Source of the DNA: Flaccisagitta enflata | Taxonomy: Eukaryota > Chaetognatha > Sagittoidea > Aphragmophora | Length of the DNA: 64,000 nt | NCBI GenBank assembly: GCA_965153355.1 | Contig: OZ231126.1 | Coordinates: 42,408,001-42,472,000, forward strand | Direction of reading: 5' to 3' | In this document: positions 51,492-63,966 of the stretch, piece after piece | Numbering within the stretch: the first letter of the stretch is position 1 | How the letters are laid out: the number at the start of each line of letters is the position of its first letter | The notes under the pieces: model-generated | What the model was told of the DNA's origin: nothing | Databases searched by the model: none | The model's input: only the letters and a program-made list of their open reading frames with translations | Translations under genes and position numbers: made by a program

Positions 51492-51889
51492 AAAAAAATT
51501 TATATAAAAAGACACCAGAGAAAAAATGACTTCTAAATACTATCCAATCAATATGACGTCTAAATATGTTGTCTAAACTTAGCCATGACTGGCCCATAAC
51601 CACTAAACAGTGAGGCCCATAACATTTATAGGTGTCTGTATAATCTTACTTCGCGAAACCGTTCATCCAGGAAGACACCAGAAACCAAGACACAAAGATG
51701 AATACTGTGCGCAGGCAAAATATACACGGACAGCAGAAAATGGCCGTGCGCCATGAGAAAGGCAAAAATTAGCGTAGCTAAGCGCAGTTACTTCGGCAGC
51801 CACGCCATTGGTAGCGTTGCAAGAGAGTAACTGTTCAACCATGAAGGAAGAATATTTAGCTCGCCCCATAACTTGAGGCAACATACCTA

Positions 51890-54060
51890 CGATCTGAATG
51901 ACTCCTGAGGCTCACCCGATCTTGAACTCACCTGAGTTCCTGAGGCTAAATTCGAGCCCTCGGGATCACCACCTGGCTCCAAACCCTAGCCTGAGTAGCC
52001 TGAATCTCAGAAATCCCCACTAAACATGGTCACCACCACCACACCATACACCACAAAGGTCCGGTATCGCTGACCATTTCGGACGCTTTTGCGACTATTT
52101 AGATATCGATCTTGCGATCAGTGACGACTGAATTCGCCAATCGCTCACGCCGTCATCGTCGCCTTGTCTTCACGAACTTCTCACGCGGGACACCCGTTTA
52201 CGCATCAGGTCTCGTCAGAATTAACTGCGTCGTGCTGTCGGGTCGTCTTAACTGCCTAACGGATTCGCTGCTTTCCACTTTAGCCGTCCAGTTTTGGCAA
52301 AATTTGTTATTCCCCAAGACCGGTATGGGGGCGTTTAAACGCTTGCACGGTGGTGAAAGATACCGATCGATGACTCTCCAAATGCGCATCATAATAGATG
52401 TTGTCTCTCATCTTATTTTCAGGCGCTGCATGGCGGATTTAATACCAATCTCAATGATCAGATCGGCGAGCCAGACTTCACGTCACCATTCACGCCTGCT
52501 CATTACGTCATAAACCCATATATTTGCTATCACACTTCCGGTTACTGCCGATTAACGCCTTCGTCAAAGATGGTGAGAGAGATGCGGACGATTGCCTTCG
52601 TATTGGCAGAATGAAAATGACGGGTGCCATCAAACACGACATTCAGTCGACAATCATATATGGTCGCTCTGAAGAAAACAAATTCGCACGCGCGCCTTTT
52701 CTGACGATGGCATAATACGTGTGTTAGATCACATTTCAGCTGTTCCGATCACCAACATGCCAGAAAACCAGCAACCCATTTATTTGACTTCCAGTTTTGC
52801 GGTGTCTTTCGACGTTAGTGTCACGGCGCTTTACATCACTCGTACGGATTTCACGATGCCATTTTATTACGGCAGTAATACCAGTTTCATATCATCCTGC
52901 CTGCGAAGATGTTCGGTCTCAACACGTTAATGATTTATTTCGAACAGCGATAGCTGAGCATCAGCCGCTTCAGGCAAAATGGTTGTGGCAACGTTCCACT
53001 TTTTTGCGATTTGTACACGGCCAGGTAATGTTGGCACCAATACCCATCGTCAATAATACCACTTAGTCGTTCAGCCGTTAATAAAACCACAGCCTGTCGT
53101 CGCTTTATGAGTCGTTTTCATGAATAGAATTTTCATTCAAAATTACTGCATTCAGATTAGAGATTATCATTGCCATTGTGACAAAGAGACGAATGATGAT
53201 AAAGGTACAGATACAGAAGACAAGGAAGCATTACGGCGATAGCCAGATCGTTATTAACTAACTGGGAGATGCGCGCAACACTTGCCGTGAATGGCAGATG
53301 ATATGATCATTCACAGGCATAACCATAAGTAATGTTAATAATAATGCGATAGGTTCACCAGCAAAAACATGGTACCTACCCGAGAACGTGACACGTGAAC
53401 TTACTGTAATGCATCTCAGACCTTGCTTTTATTTGTCTTCTAATATGAATTCCCCTCAGTATTTCAAGTCAAGAGCTTGAGACACTGTGCAAGCACACAA
53501 ATCCCTTCGCTTCTGCCCATGGTCACACTAGATTCGGGCGTGCCACACGTGGCGCTGGGCCGTCTTTCGACGCGATTACCACTGCTGGTTCTCGAAAACT
53601 CCGGGGCCGCTATCCAGCTGCCCAGTCGCTCCTGCGGCTTACTGCCAGCTCTGCCAGAGACACGCAAGAAGTCAACGGCGGCGTTGGTCACCCAGAAACA
53701 CGAAGGGGGAGTCCTGCCAGCCCGGCGGAGAGTTTTGACGAATTGTACTTTTTGCTGTCGCGAAATTGACGGAACAATTTTTTTTTCGAGAACACGCGCG
53801 GTAAAGGCGCCGCTGCGTACTTGTCAATCATGATGAAATATGTCGCAGGTCTTGGCAAAACCGTGTCAACAAAATCTTTTTACGTCATGCCATTTGTTGC
53901 AGCACTAGCGTTCCCAGGGTGCCCGAGCTGGTGACCACGCCCACCTGCAGGCCCCACAAATGTGTATGTTTCAGCCACCAGCTTGGGGCTTTTTGAAGGA
54001 GAAAAATTCACATTGGTATAGCCTCTAATGAAGTTAGCCCTGCAGGTTAGCTCAATTATC
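51890..54060. other. no gene recognised; atypical composition
   Basis: More GC-rich and repeat-poor than its surroundings, with several medium frames on the plus strand (52112-52513, 52721-52930, 53477-53833), none matching a family I know. The texture (broken frames, many one-base runs) resembles the indel-rich inner left arm at 58.6-60.6 kb. GGTATCGCTGACCA at 52068 matches the tail of the minisatellite-cored element family. Confidence 0.3.
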
Positions 54061-55009
54061 TTTTAATAGGACATTGTTATCTCCTGACAAATTCCCTTTA
54101 ATTTGATAGGTCGCACTAAAGAGTTTTTTAAAAAGAAATTATACTCATTTTCTATGCCAATATTTACAAAAATATAATGGTGGCCTAAAACATTTAAAAA
54201 TTGCATTCTTTTAAACCCCATAATGCAAAGATCTATCAAACAAAAGGGAATTCCTGTCATGATTAACACATAACAAAATGAATCAAACCAACTCAAATTA
54301 TAAAATCAGATTAAAAATCCTGAATTTTATATTTTTCAAAAAGCGTTCTGGGCAGATATTTGATTTTGGCTATGGAAAATCATTTCCCCACACTGAGCAG
54401 AGCCTAAAACCAGGAGGGGCAGTAATGGTCACCAACTCACTTCTTTTTCCACCCGAGGGCATCTACAGTGCAAAAGAAGAGAGACAATTTCACATTGAAA
54501 TTTGTCGATGCAGTTTGGGATATTCCTATATATCTTATCTTTAGATGATTCCCATTATTCGCGTTACTTGGTTCGTCTCCATGTTTCAACATTTTTTAAT
54601 ATCGGCCAAAGTTTGAATCTCAACGCAGTGAATATAATATCGATTGTTTTTTGATCGTTCATGTCAGGTCATGGGAGATTGCCGTCATTGCGCCTCGGAT
54701 CAGATCGTAATCAGGGGAGGCTGCACACACCTAAGACACTCTTTATAGTTTTCTTGTTCGACAGCTCGTCGGTAACAGGATGACTGAGCCTCCGCCGGCC
54801 TGTCTGTCTGCTTGTAACCCACGCACCAGACTTCAGAATTAAATCTTGCTGGTGTTAGCTATAGGTGTCAATAGGTTGTAAAAATACTTGTGAAAATTCA
54901 CTAATCTTACTGTTTCTTTGCCTATTATTCAGCATATTTACCAGATTTGTACATATATGCAGAGGTAAAGAGGTGGCCATGACTCTTACTTCAGATAATA
55001 AGAGAGTAG
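54061..55009. other. no gene recognised
   Basis: AT-rich, no exon or defined repeat seen. Confidence 0.35.
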
Positions 55010-55384
55010 CAGAATGAATATCTGAATTATTGCCTGAAGTCTGGTTTGATGAGATATTAGCTTATTTATGCAGTAGTATCGTTAATTTGGCACTCTATAC
55101 AGCAAAGGGTAGTAGTGACAGAATTTTTTCTAATTGCACACAAGTAGTGTATAACACACCTCTGTGTACCTGACACTGCTTGGTTTATGAGATATTAGCT
55201 TATTTATGTAGTAATATGTGACTATGACTAAGGCAGCTTACATAGGCAAAGGGTGGTAAAGTTTATGAATTTTTTTAAAACTTAGTAAACAGGTAATAAT
55301 GTCATCACAGTTCTAAAATTGCATTTAAATCTGAAGCTGGCTTACGAGATATAAATCCAGCTTTATGCAATATATAACACGGAA

Positions 55385-55449
<65 letters not shown>

Positions 55450-56582
55450 TAGCTTGATGCACGCCAGCACGTACACGCACACACACAAAAAGAAGGTCAG
55501 TCGGTCGCTAGCGACCGTCTGATACCAGTGTTTAATGCCCAAGGTGCGCTTCACGACTTTTTTGCGCCGTCATGGATTTTGGCATGCGCTGTCATGAAGG
55601 TATGCCGTCATACCCTTAGGTATGCTGCTGGATCAAGGCGTATTATCATGGATCACTAGTTTTTTTCCAGTGGCTTTTTTAATTTTTTTTAATTTTTTTT
55701 TGAAATTTTTTTTTTTTTGAAAATTTTTATTTGAAATTTTTTGAAAGCAAATTTTTTTCTGAAGTTAAATTTTTTTGAATGTTTTAGTCACGCTTACGCC
55801 GATGAAAGCTTCAAAATTATATTCCAGTCGACTGCAATTTGAAGCTTTTTAAATTTATCGATCTTCCATTTAAATCTCGACGCCTCCCTTAATTTGTTTA
55901 TTGTAGCAATCTGATTAAGTGATGACAATGAAGAAAATCACCATTACGAACGACTGTCAGGTTTTCGCTGGTGACAGCATATTTGCGTTAAATTGTCTGT
56001 GTGTGTGTGTTCGTCTGTGCCTTCTTAATATTCATGAAACTTTACCAGTGTTACATTATCAATGAAGCTTGTGTACACTTTCAGAGAACTCATAAACTTT
56101 TTACTGCCTTCTTTGCCTATTATTTTTGCAGCATTTTACTGGACTTAGGCGCAATTTACATAGGCAAAGGGTAGTTAAGGTATGTGAATTTTTTTAATTT
56201 GGTATACAGAGGGTAAATAAGAATTTGCAAAATCGAAGGTCTCCGAAGCCTGGTTTGTGAAGATATTAGCTTATTTATGTAGCAATATGTTACTAGGACT
56301 TAAGTTTAGGCGAATAGTAGTTTATGAATTTTCACCTGGCATTCAAGTGCGCAGCAATATCTCAGAAATACCTGACTAAATTGAGCCTGGCTCTATGAGA
56401 TTACACATTGTATAGTAGTCACATTAGATTTGCTAGCCATAGGTTAGTTTATGAATTTTTTAAAACCAAAACAGGTAGCTCTGCAGAATTCGATTTAAAT
56501 CTGAAGTCTGGTTTATGAGATATAGACTTATTTATGTAGTAATATATTATTGTTGTGAGAGTACACACATGACACACACACA

Positions 56583-56620
<38 letters not shown>

Positions 56621-57380
56621 ATAATATATTAGTGTTCACACACACAAACACAAACACACACACAATAACAGCAAATATCACAAATAATACAAACACATAT
56701 AAACAAACACATGACAACAGCCACAAACACTAATATTAACACAAACATTGATTGAAACATACAAACAAATATCAGAATAATAATAAATACACATTGAAAT
56801 AATACACAAACACACACACACAGAGTGTGTGTTTTTTCTTCTGTGGACTGTTTAAAACAGATATGCCAAGACAGAATATATCATGTTATCTTTCTTGGTA
56901 TATTTTAATATTCTATGACTCTGCACCAGAAGCCAGCTTGACTTCAGTGTTTAATGTTAGCAGTGCTGTCATGGACTTCTATATGCCATCGTTTGAGGTA
57001 TGCACACATGGACTTCCATATATGCTGGATCAGCAGAAGGAAAATGGACTTTAGCAGTATGCTGTCATGTCTTTAGGGTATGTTATCATAAGGGATATCA
57101 ATTATTTTTTTTCAAAACAATTTAAGAAAAAAATTTCTTTTTTAATCTTTTTTTTTTTTGAATTTTTTAATTTTTTTGAATTTTTTTTTAGAATTTTTTT
57201 TTTTTTTTTTTCTTTTTTGTAATTTTGTTTTTCATTTTTTGAATTTTTCATTTTCTATCGTATCTTCGCAAACGCGCTTTACGCTGACGGCAGCTTCAAA
57301 ATTGCTGTCCCCAGTCGGGGACTGCAATTTTGAAGCAGTCCTCTTTATATTCTGCTTTTATACAAAAAGTTCCAGCAAAG
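55010..57380 (+). repeat. two tandem copies of a roughly 1.2-1.3-kb repeat
   Basis: The copies 55010-55870 and 56090-57340 share the same order of blocks. First come several smaller units with GAGATATTAGCTTATTTATG and CATAGGCAAAGGGT. Then a (CA)n tract (55386-55448; 56560-56620), an AGTGTTTAATG ... GTCATGGA ... GGTATG block, long T-rich tracts, and a hairpin segment (AGCTTCAAAATT ... CAATTTGAAGC / CAATTTTGAAGC). In copy 2 the hairpin loop contains CCCCAGTCGGGGACTGC. Confidence 0.6.
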
Positions 57381-58406
57381 AAAAATGAAATTTAACTGAT
57401 ATATTAGTTCATTTCAACGAATTGGCGCAGTTGCTATAAGTATATATTTGACAAGTTTACACGCGAAGAAAAAATAGGAGATGATTGAAATTCAAAAAAT
57501 AAAATGATAAATTCCAAGCACACCATCAGTGGTGCGCTGCCGAGCCCACAAAATACTCTAACGCTTCTATTTGCCTCGCTTTGACGCATTGTTCGAGCGA
57601 GAAAACGTTTTTCTTAGTAATGTAGCATGAATACATAGTCTGTGACCATATACCGTAGAACAGCTCGTAGTTCATTATTGCCATGGCATTTTTGAAAACA
57701 TTGACTGTTCGGTCTCTAACTCTATCTCTAACTATCTACCTGTCTATCTGACACCCACTGTCGACAGCGCGCTTTCTGAAAAGCAATACTATCCCAACCA
57801 CCACCTACGATTACATATTTACCAAACGAATTCTCAAAAAAGCTACGTCACTCTGTAATACCGATACCGAACTTGCCTTTACGATTTACTCGATTTGCTC
57901 ATTACAAATTTTTACGTTATTTCTGGTTTTGTCTTCATTGATTATTTTTTCCTAGCTTGTGGATAAGGGATATCAAAAACGGAGTGTAGTTGTGAAGAGA
58001 ATAATGCATTTGCAATATGCATTTTTTGGTTTCCCAGTGAGGACAGTGAGACGCGATGCCAAATCGTTCCTCCGTTTTACCATACTTTAGCAAACATCTG
58101 GCGTTGGTTGCATTGTGAATAGTTTGATTTATTTGAATTATATGAATCTATCGAGAATTAGGTATAAAGTAATGATTTCACAATAGCAAAAATAGTAATA
58201 CTATTTTTCTCGGGCGTATGGTATAGGGTCGCCTTTACGATTACACTAATTCAAAATGGCGTCACATGGATATTTTTCGCGTTTTTCTGATTTACTGTTT
58301 GCCGTTGGCTCTCTATTTCTCTCATTTGTTCTCCCTTTAACAGTTTTGCGTTTTACTCCGCCCGCTTTCTCAGTTTGTTCCTGATGAATCTGTTATTTTT
58401 GTTTTT

Positions 58407-58862
58407 GGACAGCGGTCGCGAAGGGGGCGTAGTCCTGTAGAACACGGGGGAACTTTGGTTTGTTTGTTTGTTCGTCCCCCCCCTCTCATCAGGCCTCTCA
58501 GGCCTTGAATGTGGCCTGTCAGGCCTCAAATCCAGCCTCTTAGGCCTCAAATCCAGCCTCTTAGGCCTCAAATCTGGCCGCTCAGAATCCAACCTCTCAG
58601 GCCTCCTTCAATCAGCCATCTAGCCAATCGCCACGTCTGGTCTGACTTTCAGGTTTCACCGTTCGTCTGGTTTCAGCCCCTTCTCTTCTGTTCTCCTCAC
58701 CTCTGCACTCTGCCCACATCATCCTCTAGACTCAGATTAGGGCCTGAAGGCCTCGGCCAGCCTCCATATCTTCATCTACTACAGGCAGGAAGAATGAGTT
58801 CCGCATTCCACGTGGATTATCCTCGCCGCTGCCCGCCTTCTTCACTATCACCAAGCAGGGCA
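58407..58862 (-). mobile_element. minisatellite-cored inverted-repeat element, left-arm copy
   Basis: Mirror of the right-arm copy. The end at 58407 (GGACAGCGGTCGCGAAGGGG) is clean, with the CTCAGGCCTCAAATC core. The other end (about 58829-58862, CCGCTGCCC ... AAGCAGGGCA) is eroded. Confidence 0.6.
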
Positions 58863-59049
58863 GGCTGACCACGTTCTTTTGCGACGTTTTTCCCGATTAT
58901 GTTATTTTACTTTTCTTGATTGCCAATATCTGATAGCGTTTTGGAGCTCGAGGTTCAGAGACTCGTGTTTGTCCCAGAAAAACCATATTGATGATATTGT
59001 CTGCGTAATAACGCAATAGTCACGGCGGCAGATTCTGATTTATTAACTT

Positions 59050-60616
59050 GTCATCATCCTTCTTCCGCCTGCTCAGCCGACATTTTATACCTGAGATGCC
59101 CGCTGATACCGGCTCCAACCGGTCATTCTTCAATAAAATCGTCTTTGCCAGTTCCCGATAACGATCTTGATTTCCACCACCGAAAGGGAACCAACAACAC
59201 GAAGCGTTTCATTTTCACGTAGCCGATATTATCGACGCGGCGAAAATACCGCTAAAATTATGGCAACACAATCGCTATCGCACTGCGTAAAAGGCAAAGT
59301 AGTCTGGTCGCCGGCGACACCATGGCGGTCGTTTTGAAGGAGATTCGGCACTATGATTGCCGAAGAATCTTCATCATATCAGACGTTAGTGAAACTAGTT
59401 ATGAAGGGTGAAGTGACTCATATACATTGCCTTTACGCAGTAATGGAGTAAACTGCTGCAATATAAACATAATCTGTCGCCTGCTTGCTCAACATGATTT
59501 GATGAGTTTAATTCAATTATTTTAAAATACAATATGACTATTTATTTCAACTTGAAGTTTGCTTCACAGTTCGCGGCTGGCGTCAACGCCTGGTCAGCTC
59601 TTTGACGCCTCATAGCATACCCGACACATAGCGATATCACGAATGTTGGAGAAAGGGACTTTCCGCGGGCGCCAAGCGCGGTTGTTGGCCAAGACTGGGT
59701 CGCTTCAGCTTACAGCTTGAGCGAGCGGATATTTGCGCGACTGTGTCACCTGTTATGGTTGCAGTGAGGCTTATTGTTCTCTGCCCGATCTCTTCTTAGT
59801 CACTTCCATCATATGGATCGATGGTGATCGTGAAGGAGAAAACACGGATTCGAGATTGTTTAGCAGCACCGTTGCCGTTCATCGTCGTCGGAAACCAAAA
59901 CGCCACCAGTCGCGGTCACGCCGCCTGCGATGGTGGCTGGCCGCCACATCTGCCTGTGTTCACAATCAGTCATTGTGTATTTATAACCGATAATTCCTGA
60001 TCCTTTCTCCGCCTCGTAAAGCTGGATCAACGACGGTGGAGCGAGAAGGAGTTGGGACTCCAGCACCGGCGCACGCAGCTTCAAACGCTAGCCCAGCACA
60101 CTCTTCAACATGCCTTCCGTCTGTATTCAACGGCAGGTGAAGACCATCGTGCCAGCCTTAGCGACGGCTGATAGGCCATCTTGCTGTTGTTATTGCCACG
60201 TAGCCCGCTCGGCGGTCGTCGGATATCAACGACGCATAGACGTTTGGGAAGATGTTTTCAGTTACCCTCGTTGCTCTGTTTGCTTTTGCAAAGAACGTCA
60301 TTTTTCTGCTACTTCGGTAAAATAATCATTGGCGCTCACTTGAACTATTTCATAAGTTTGATATTATAAACCAAATTCTTAAAAATAAAGTGTACACGAA
60401 ATACCTTTTCGTCTTGATAATTATTAAAAAATAATTTTCATGTTGTTTCGTGGTGGAATAGACAAGTAATCGAGAGTTTCATTCCTGAAATCTTTCTGAA
60501 GGTCAGTGACTCACAAGAAGGAGATTTTGAAGGGTGAATTACGTGGGAATAGAGGTGACTTCGACCATCTCGTGCCTGAAACATTCACGAGGTATTTTGC
60601 TATTCGATCGACAAAT
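59050..60616 (+). pseudogene. eroded mirror copy of TOP3A exons 1-5
   Basis: Plus-strand remnants follow the order of the intact exons on the opposite arm. These are the 5' part with GGAACCAACAACACGAAG (59187), the IWIDGDREGENT segment at 59811-59850, GAAGGAGTTGGGACTCC (60042), and the FVPETF-like part near 60500. Frames break every few dozen bases through small insertions and deletions, and the exon 2 block is hardly readable. It cannot encode a topoisomerase. Either a decayed inverted duplicate or an uncorrected second pass of the same molecule in the assembly. Confidence 0.75.
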
Positions 60617-62504
60617 CATTCCGATCGAATAACAAGAAAATACCTCGTGAATGACTTGGGCGCAGAGATGGTCGAAGAGTCTGCCTCTGTCCCACGTGAA
60701 TTCGCACTTCAAATCTCCCTTCTTCACGTGAGTCACTTTGATCTTCCAGAAGGTTTCGGGAATGAAACTCTCGATTGCGCGATACCGTTCCACCACGAAG
60801 CCCAACGTGGGAAATTGACAACTGGATGTATCAAAATGTGGACGAAGAAGAATTGTTTCGTGTACACTTTTTATTTTTTTTTAAGAACCTAGTTTATAAT
60901 ATCAAGCCTTGAAATAGTTCAAAAAATTAAGAACATAGTAATTATTTTACCAGTAGCTATCTCTATCTCTTTTGAAAGCTTCAGAAAAAAAATGACGTTC
61001 TTTTAAAAAACAAACAAACAACAATTGAACTAAGAAAACATCTTCCAAACGTCTATGCGTCGTTATTCCATCCGACGACGGTTTTCCGTTGACGCTGAAC
61101 TACGTGGCAATAACAACAACAACAAAGATAACCTATCAACCGTCGACTAAAGACATTTTGATGGTCTTTCACCTGCCGTAGGATACGAGATTGTTGGAGA
61201 GCGTGTTGGGGAATTGATGCTGCAGACGAAGCGTTTGGAAGCGCGTGAATGCTGCGCCGATTCGGAGATCCAACTCCTTCCTCAACTCCACCGCGTCGTT
61301 GATCAACTTTTACAGGGGGCGGAGGGGGGGAGGAGAAAGGATCAAGAATTATCGGTTATAAATACACAATGACTGCGATTGATTTGAACACGAATTTCAG
61401 GTCTTGAGAAAACAGCCCAGCTTTCCCTTCCTTACCTCATTGGGCGGCACGAGATTGTTGCAGGCTCTTCTGATGGCGTTTTGAGTGATTTCCGAGAACT
61501 TGGCCCGATGGACGGCGATGTTGGATTTGACGGCGCGGCAAACGGAAATGATCTCGAATCCGATGTTTTCTCCTTCACGATCACCATCAGTCCATATGAT
61601 CAAAGCTGGAGATAGGTAAAGAAGGATCGGGTGCTGGAGGAATAAACAAACCTCACGCAACCATATCTTTAGATGACACAGTCTCTGCCGATATCTCCAC
61701 TCGCTCAAACTGTAAGCTATTTATTTGAATCTTGACCAACAACAACATTTCCCACCTTGGCACCCGCGAATTTCCTTCTCCAACGTTCGTTTGATATCCT
61801 TGTAATTGTCCGGGCAGTAAGTCTGCACTGGGGCGTCAAAGAGCGACAGAGGACTGCATTGACGCCAACCGCGGAACGAACTGGTAAACTCCAAGTTGAG
61901 TAAATGGCCGGAAACGGAAGTCATAATCATTTGGACGTTATTGTGGCCCAAAATGGAGTAGTTAAACTCGTAAATCATGTTGAACTTGGAAAAGCCTGAG
62001 AGCGACAGGTTATGTTTATATTACGTAAGTTTATACATTACTTGCGTAAAGGGTGAAGAAATAATATATAGGTCACTTCACCCACTTCATAACTAAAACT
62101 AGTTTCACTAACGTCCTGATATGATTGAAGATCTAATTTTGCTTCGGCAATCACTAGTACTTAACCGAATCTCCTTCAAAACATTACACCGCATGAATTG
62201 TCGCCAACATTCAAGACTACTTTCCCCTTTTACCTCGTCGCGTGCTTGGATTATTGTTGCCACACATAATTTTGGCGATATTTTTCGCCGCGTCATTCTT
62301 CTCGGCTACGTTGAGAATCTTCATGACGCTCGTGTTGTTGGTTCCTTCCGGTGGTGGAGAATCGAGATCGTTTGTCAAGGACTGACAAAGACGATTTACA
62401 GTGAAGAATGGCCGCCAGTTGGAGCCGAGTATCGACGGGCGTCTCCAAGGTAAAAATGTCAACTGAGGCACCAAACGAGAAGGAAGGATGAATGACAAGT
62501 TCAT
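60617..62504 (-). CDS. TOP3A: DNA topoisomerase III alpha, N-terminal five exons, truncated at the palindrome
   Basis: Type IA topoisomerase of the BLM-TOP3A-RMI dissolvasome and of mitochondria. Exons: 62504-62234, 61995-61756, 61605-61436, 61306-61173, and 60821 to the palindrome centre; phases agree. The Toprim domain is clear: NVAEKNDAAK (catalytic Glu region), IYEFNYSILG, MIMTSVSGHLL, then IIWTDGDREGENIGFEII with the DxDxE metal triad, and AVELRKELDLRIGAAFTRFQ, CQFPTLGFVVERY. The active-site tyrosine region, later core and zinc fingers are absent because the sequence turns back on itself inside exon 5. The first 60 residues before MKILNVAEK (Met61, 62324) are Arg-rich without acids up to residue 45, as in a mitochondrial leader. 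Human TOP3A likewise uses two starts. Confidence 0.88.
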
Positions 62505-62689
62505 AATAAATCAGAATCTGCCGCCATTATTTTGTCGCGCCGAGTCCGTTATTGTACAGACGGCGGCATATTATGGTTTTTTTCTGGGACAGACACGAAG
62601 TCTGCGAGGCCTCGAGCTCCAAAACGCGTTCGAAACATCCAGATGTTGGCAATCAGAAAGTAAAATGCCTGTCGAATTTCAAGGGAAAA

Positions 62690-63266
62690 ATGAAACGGGT
62701 CACCCAAGGGCAATATGTGGTCAGCGATACCCGTTGCCCTGCTTTGAGTGATAGTGAATTGGAGTGAGGGGAAGCAGGGCAGCGGCCTTGAAGGGGATGA
62801 AGTCCCGTAGAACACGGGGACTTTCGTTCTTCCTGCCTGAAGAAGTAGATGAGATGCTATGGAGGGCTGACTGAAGGCCTTCAAGAGCCTAATCTGAGGT
62901 CTAAGAAGGATGATGTAAGGCCTGAGAATGCAAATTGGAGGCTTGAGAGGGCTGCTTAGAGGCTCGAGAGGGCTGGGAAGGCCAGACGACTGATTTGAAA
63001 CCTGAAAATTGAGGCTTAGATGGCTGATTGGCTTAGATGGCTGATTGGAGGCCTGAGACCCAGGTTTGAGGCCTGAGAGGTTGGATTCTGAGCGGCCAGA
63101 TTTGAGGCCTAAGAGGCTGGATTTGAGGCCTAAGAGGCTGGATTTGAGGCCTGACAGGCCACATTCAAGGCCTGAGAGGCCTGATGAGAGGGGGGGGACG
63201 AACAAACAAACAAACCAAAGTTCCCCCGTGTTCTACAGGACTACGCCCCCTTCGCGACCGCTGTCC
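62690..63266 (+). mobile_element. minisatellite-cored inverted-repeat element, right-arm copy
   Basis: The inverted ends are 62777-62825 (GGGCAGCGGCCTTGAAGGGG) and 63215-63266 (reversed: GGACAGCGGTCGCGAAGGGG), both containing AGTCC-GTAGAACACGGGG. The core is GAGGCCTGAGAGG-type repeats. The leading tail 62690-62776 (TGGTCAGCGATACCCGTTGC) matches the tails of the copies at 4893 and 21619-21703. It lies upstream of TOP3A. Confidence 0.7.
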
Positions 63267-63919
63267 AAAAACAAAAATAACAGATTCATCAGGAACAAAC
63301 TGAGAAAGCGGGCGGAGTAAAACGCAAAACTGTTAAAGGGAGAACAAATGAGAGAAATAGAGAGCCAACGGCAAACAGTAAATCAGAAAAACGCGAAAAA
63401 TATCCATGTGACGCCATTTTGAATTAGTGTAATCGTAAAGGCGACCCTATACCATACGCCCGAGAAAAATAGTATTACTATTTTTGCTATTGTGAAATCA
63501 TTACTTTATACCTAATTCTCGATAGATTCATATAATTCAAATAAATCAAACTATTCACAATGCAACCAACGCCAGATGTTTGCTAAAGTATGGTAAAACG
63601 GAGGAACGATTTGGCATCGCGTCTCACTGTCCTCACTGGGAAACCAAAAAATGCATATTGCAAATGCATTATTCTCTTCACAACTACACTCCGTTTTTGA
63701 TATCCCTTATCCACAAGCTAGGAAAAAATAATCAATGAAGACAAAACCAGAAATAACGTAAAAATTTGTAATGAGCAAATCGAGTAAAACGTAAAGGCAA
63801 GTTCGGTATCGGTATTACAGAGTGACGTAGCTTTTTTGAGAATTCGTTTGGTAAATATGTAATCGTAGGTGGTGGTTGGGATAGCATTGCTTTTCAGAAA
63901 GCGCGCTGTCGACAGCGAA

Positions 63920-63924
<5 letters not shown>

Positions 63925-63965
<41 letters not shown>
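63925..63965 (+). repeat. (CAGA)n microsatellite at the palindrome edge
   Basis: GACA/CAGA repeat immediately outside the right arm. The left arm edge instead has CTATCTACCTGTCTATCTG, also tetranucleotide-like. Confidence 0.85.

Positions 63966-63966
<1 letters not shown>

Larger units (their letters stand above)
57758..63921. repeat. 6.2-kb palindrome centred at about 60616
   Basis: The left arm 57758-60616 is the reverse complement of the right arm 60617-63921. The outer 850 bp are almost identical (57758-58615 against 63060-63921). The inner 2 kb differ by many substitutions and short indels, and the left arm is about 450 bp shorter. At the centre ATTCACGAGGTATTTT (60583) pairs with its complement at 60637. 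Each arm includes a minisatellite-cored element and TOP3A sequence. Confidence 0.9.

Noticed and set aside
60506-60892. Plus-strand frame of 128 codons crossing the palindrome centre.
   Set aside because: It exists only because the two arms meet; both halves are TOP3A sequence in wrong or mirrored frames.
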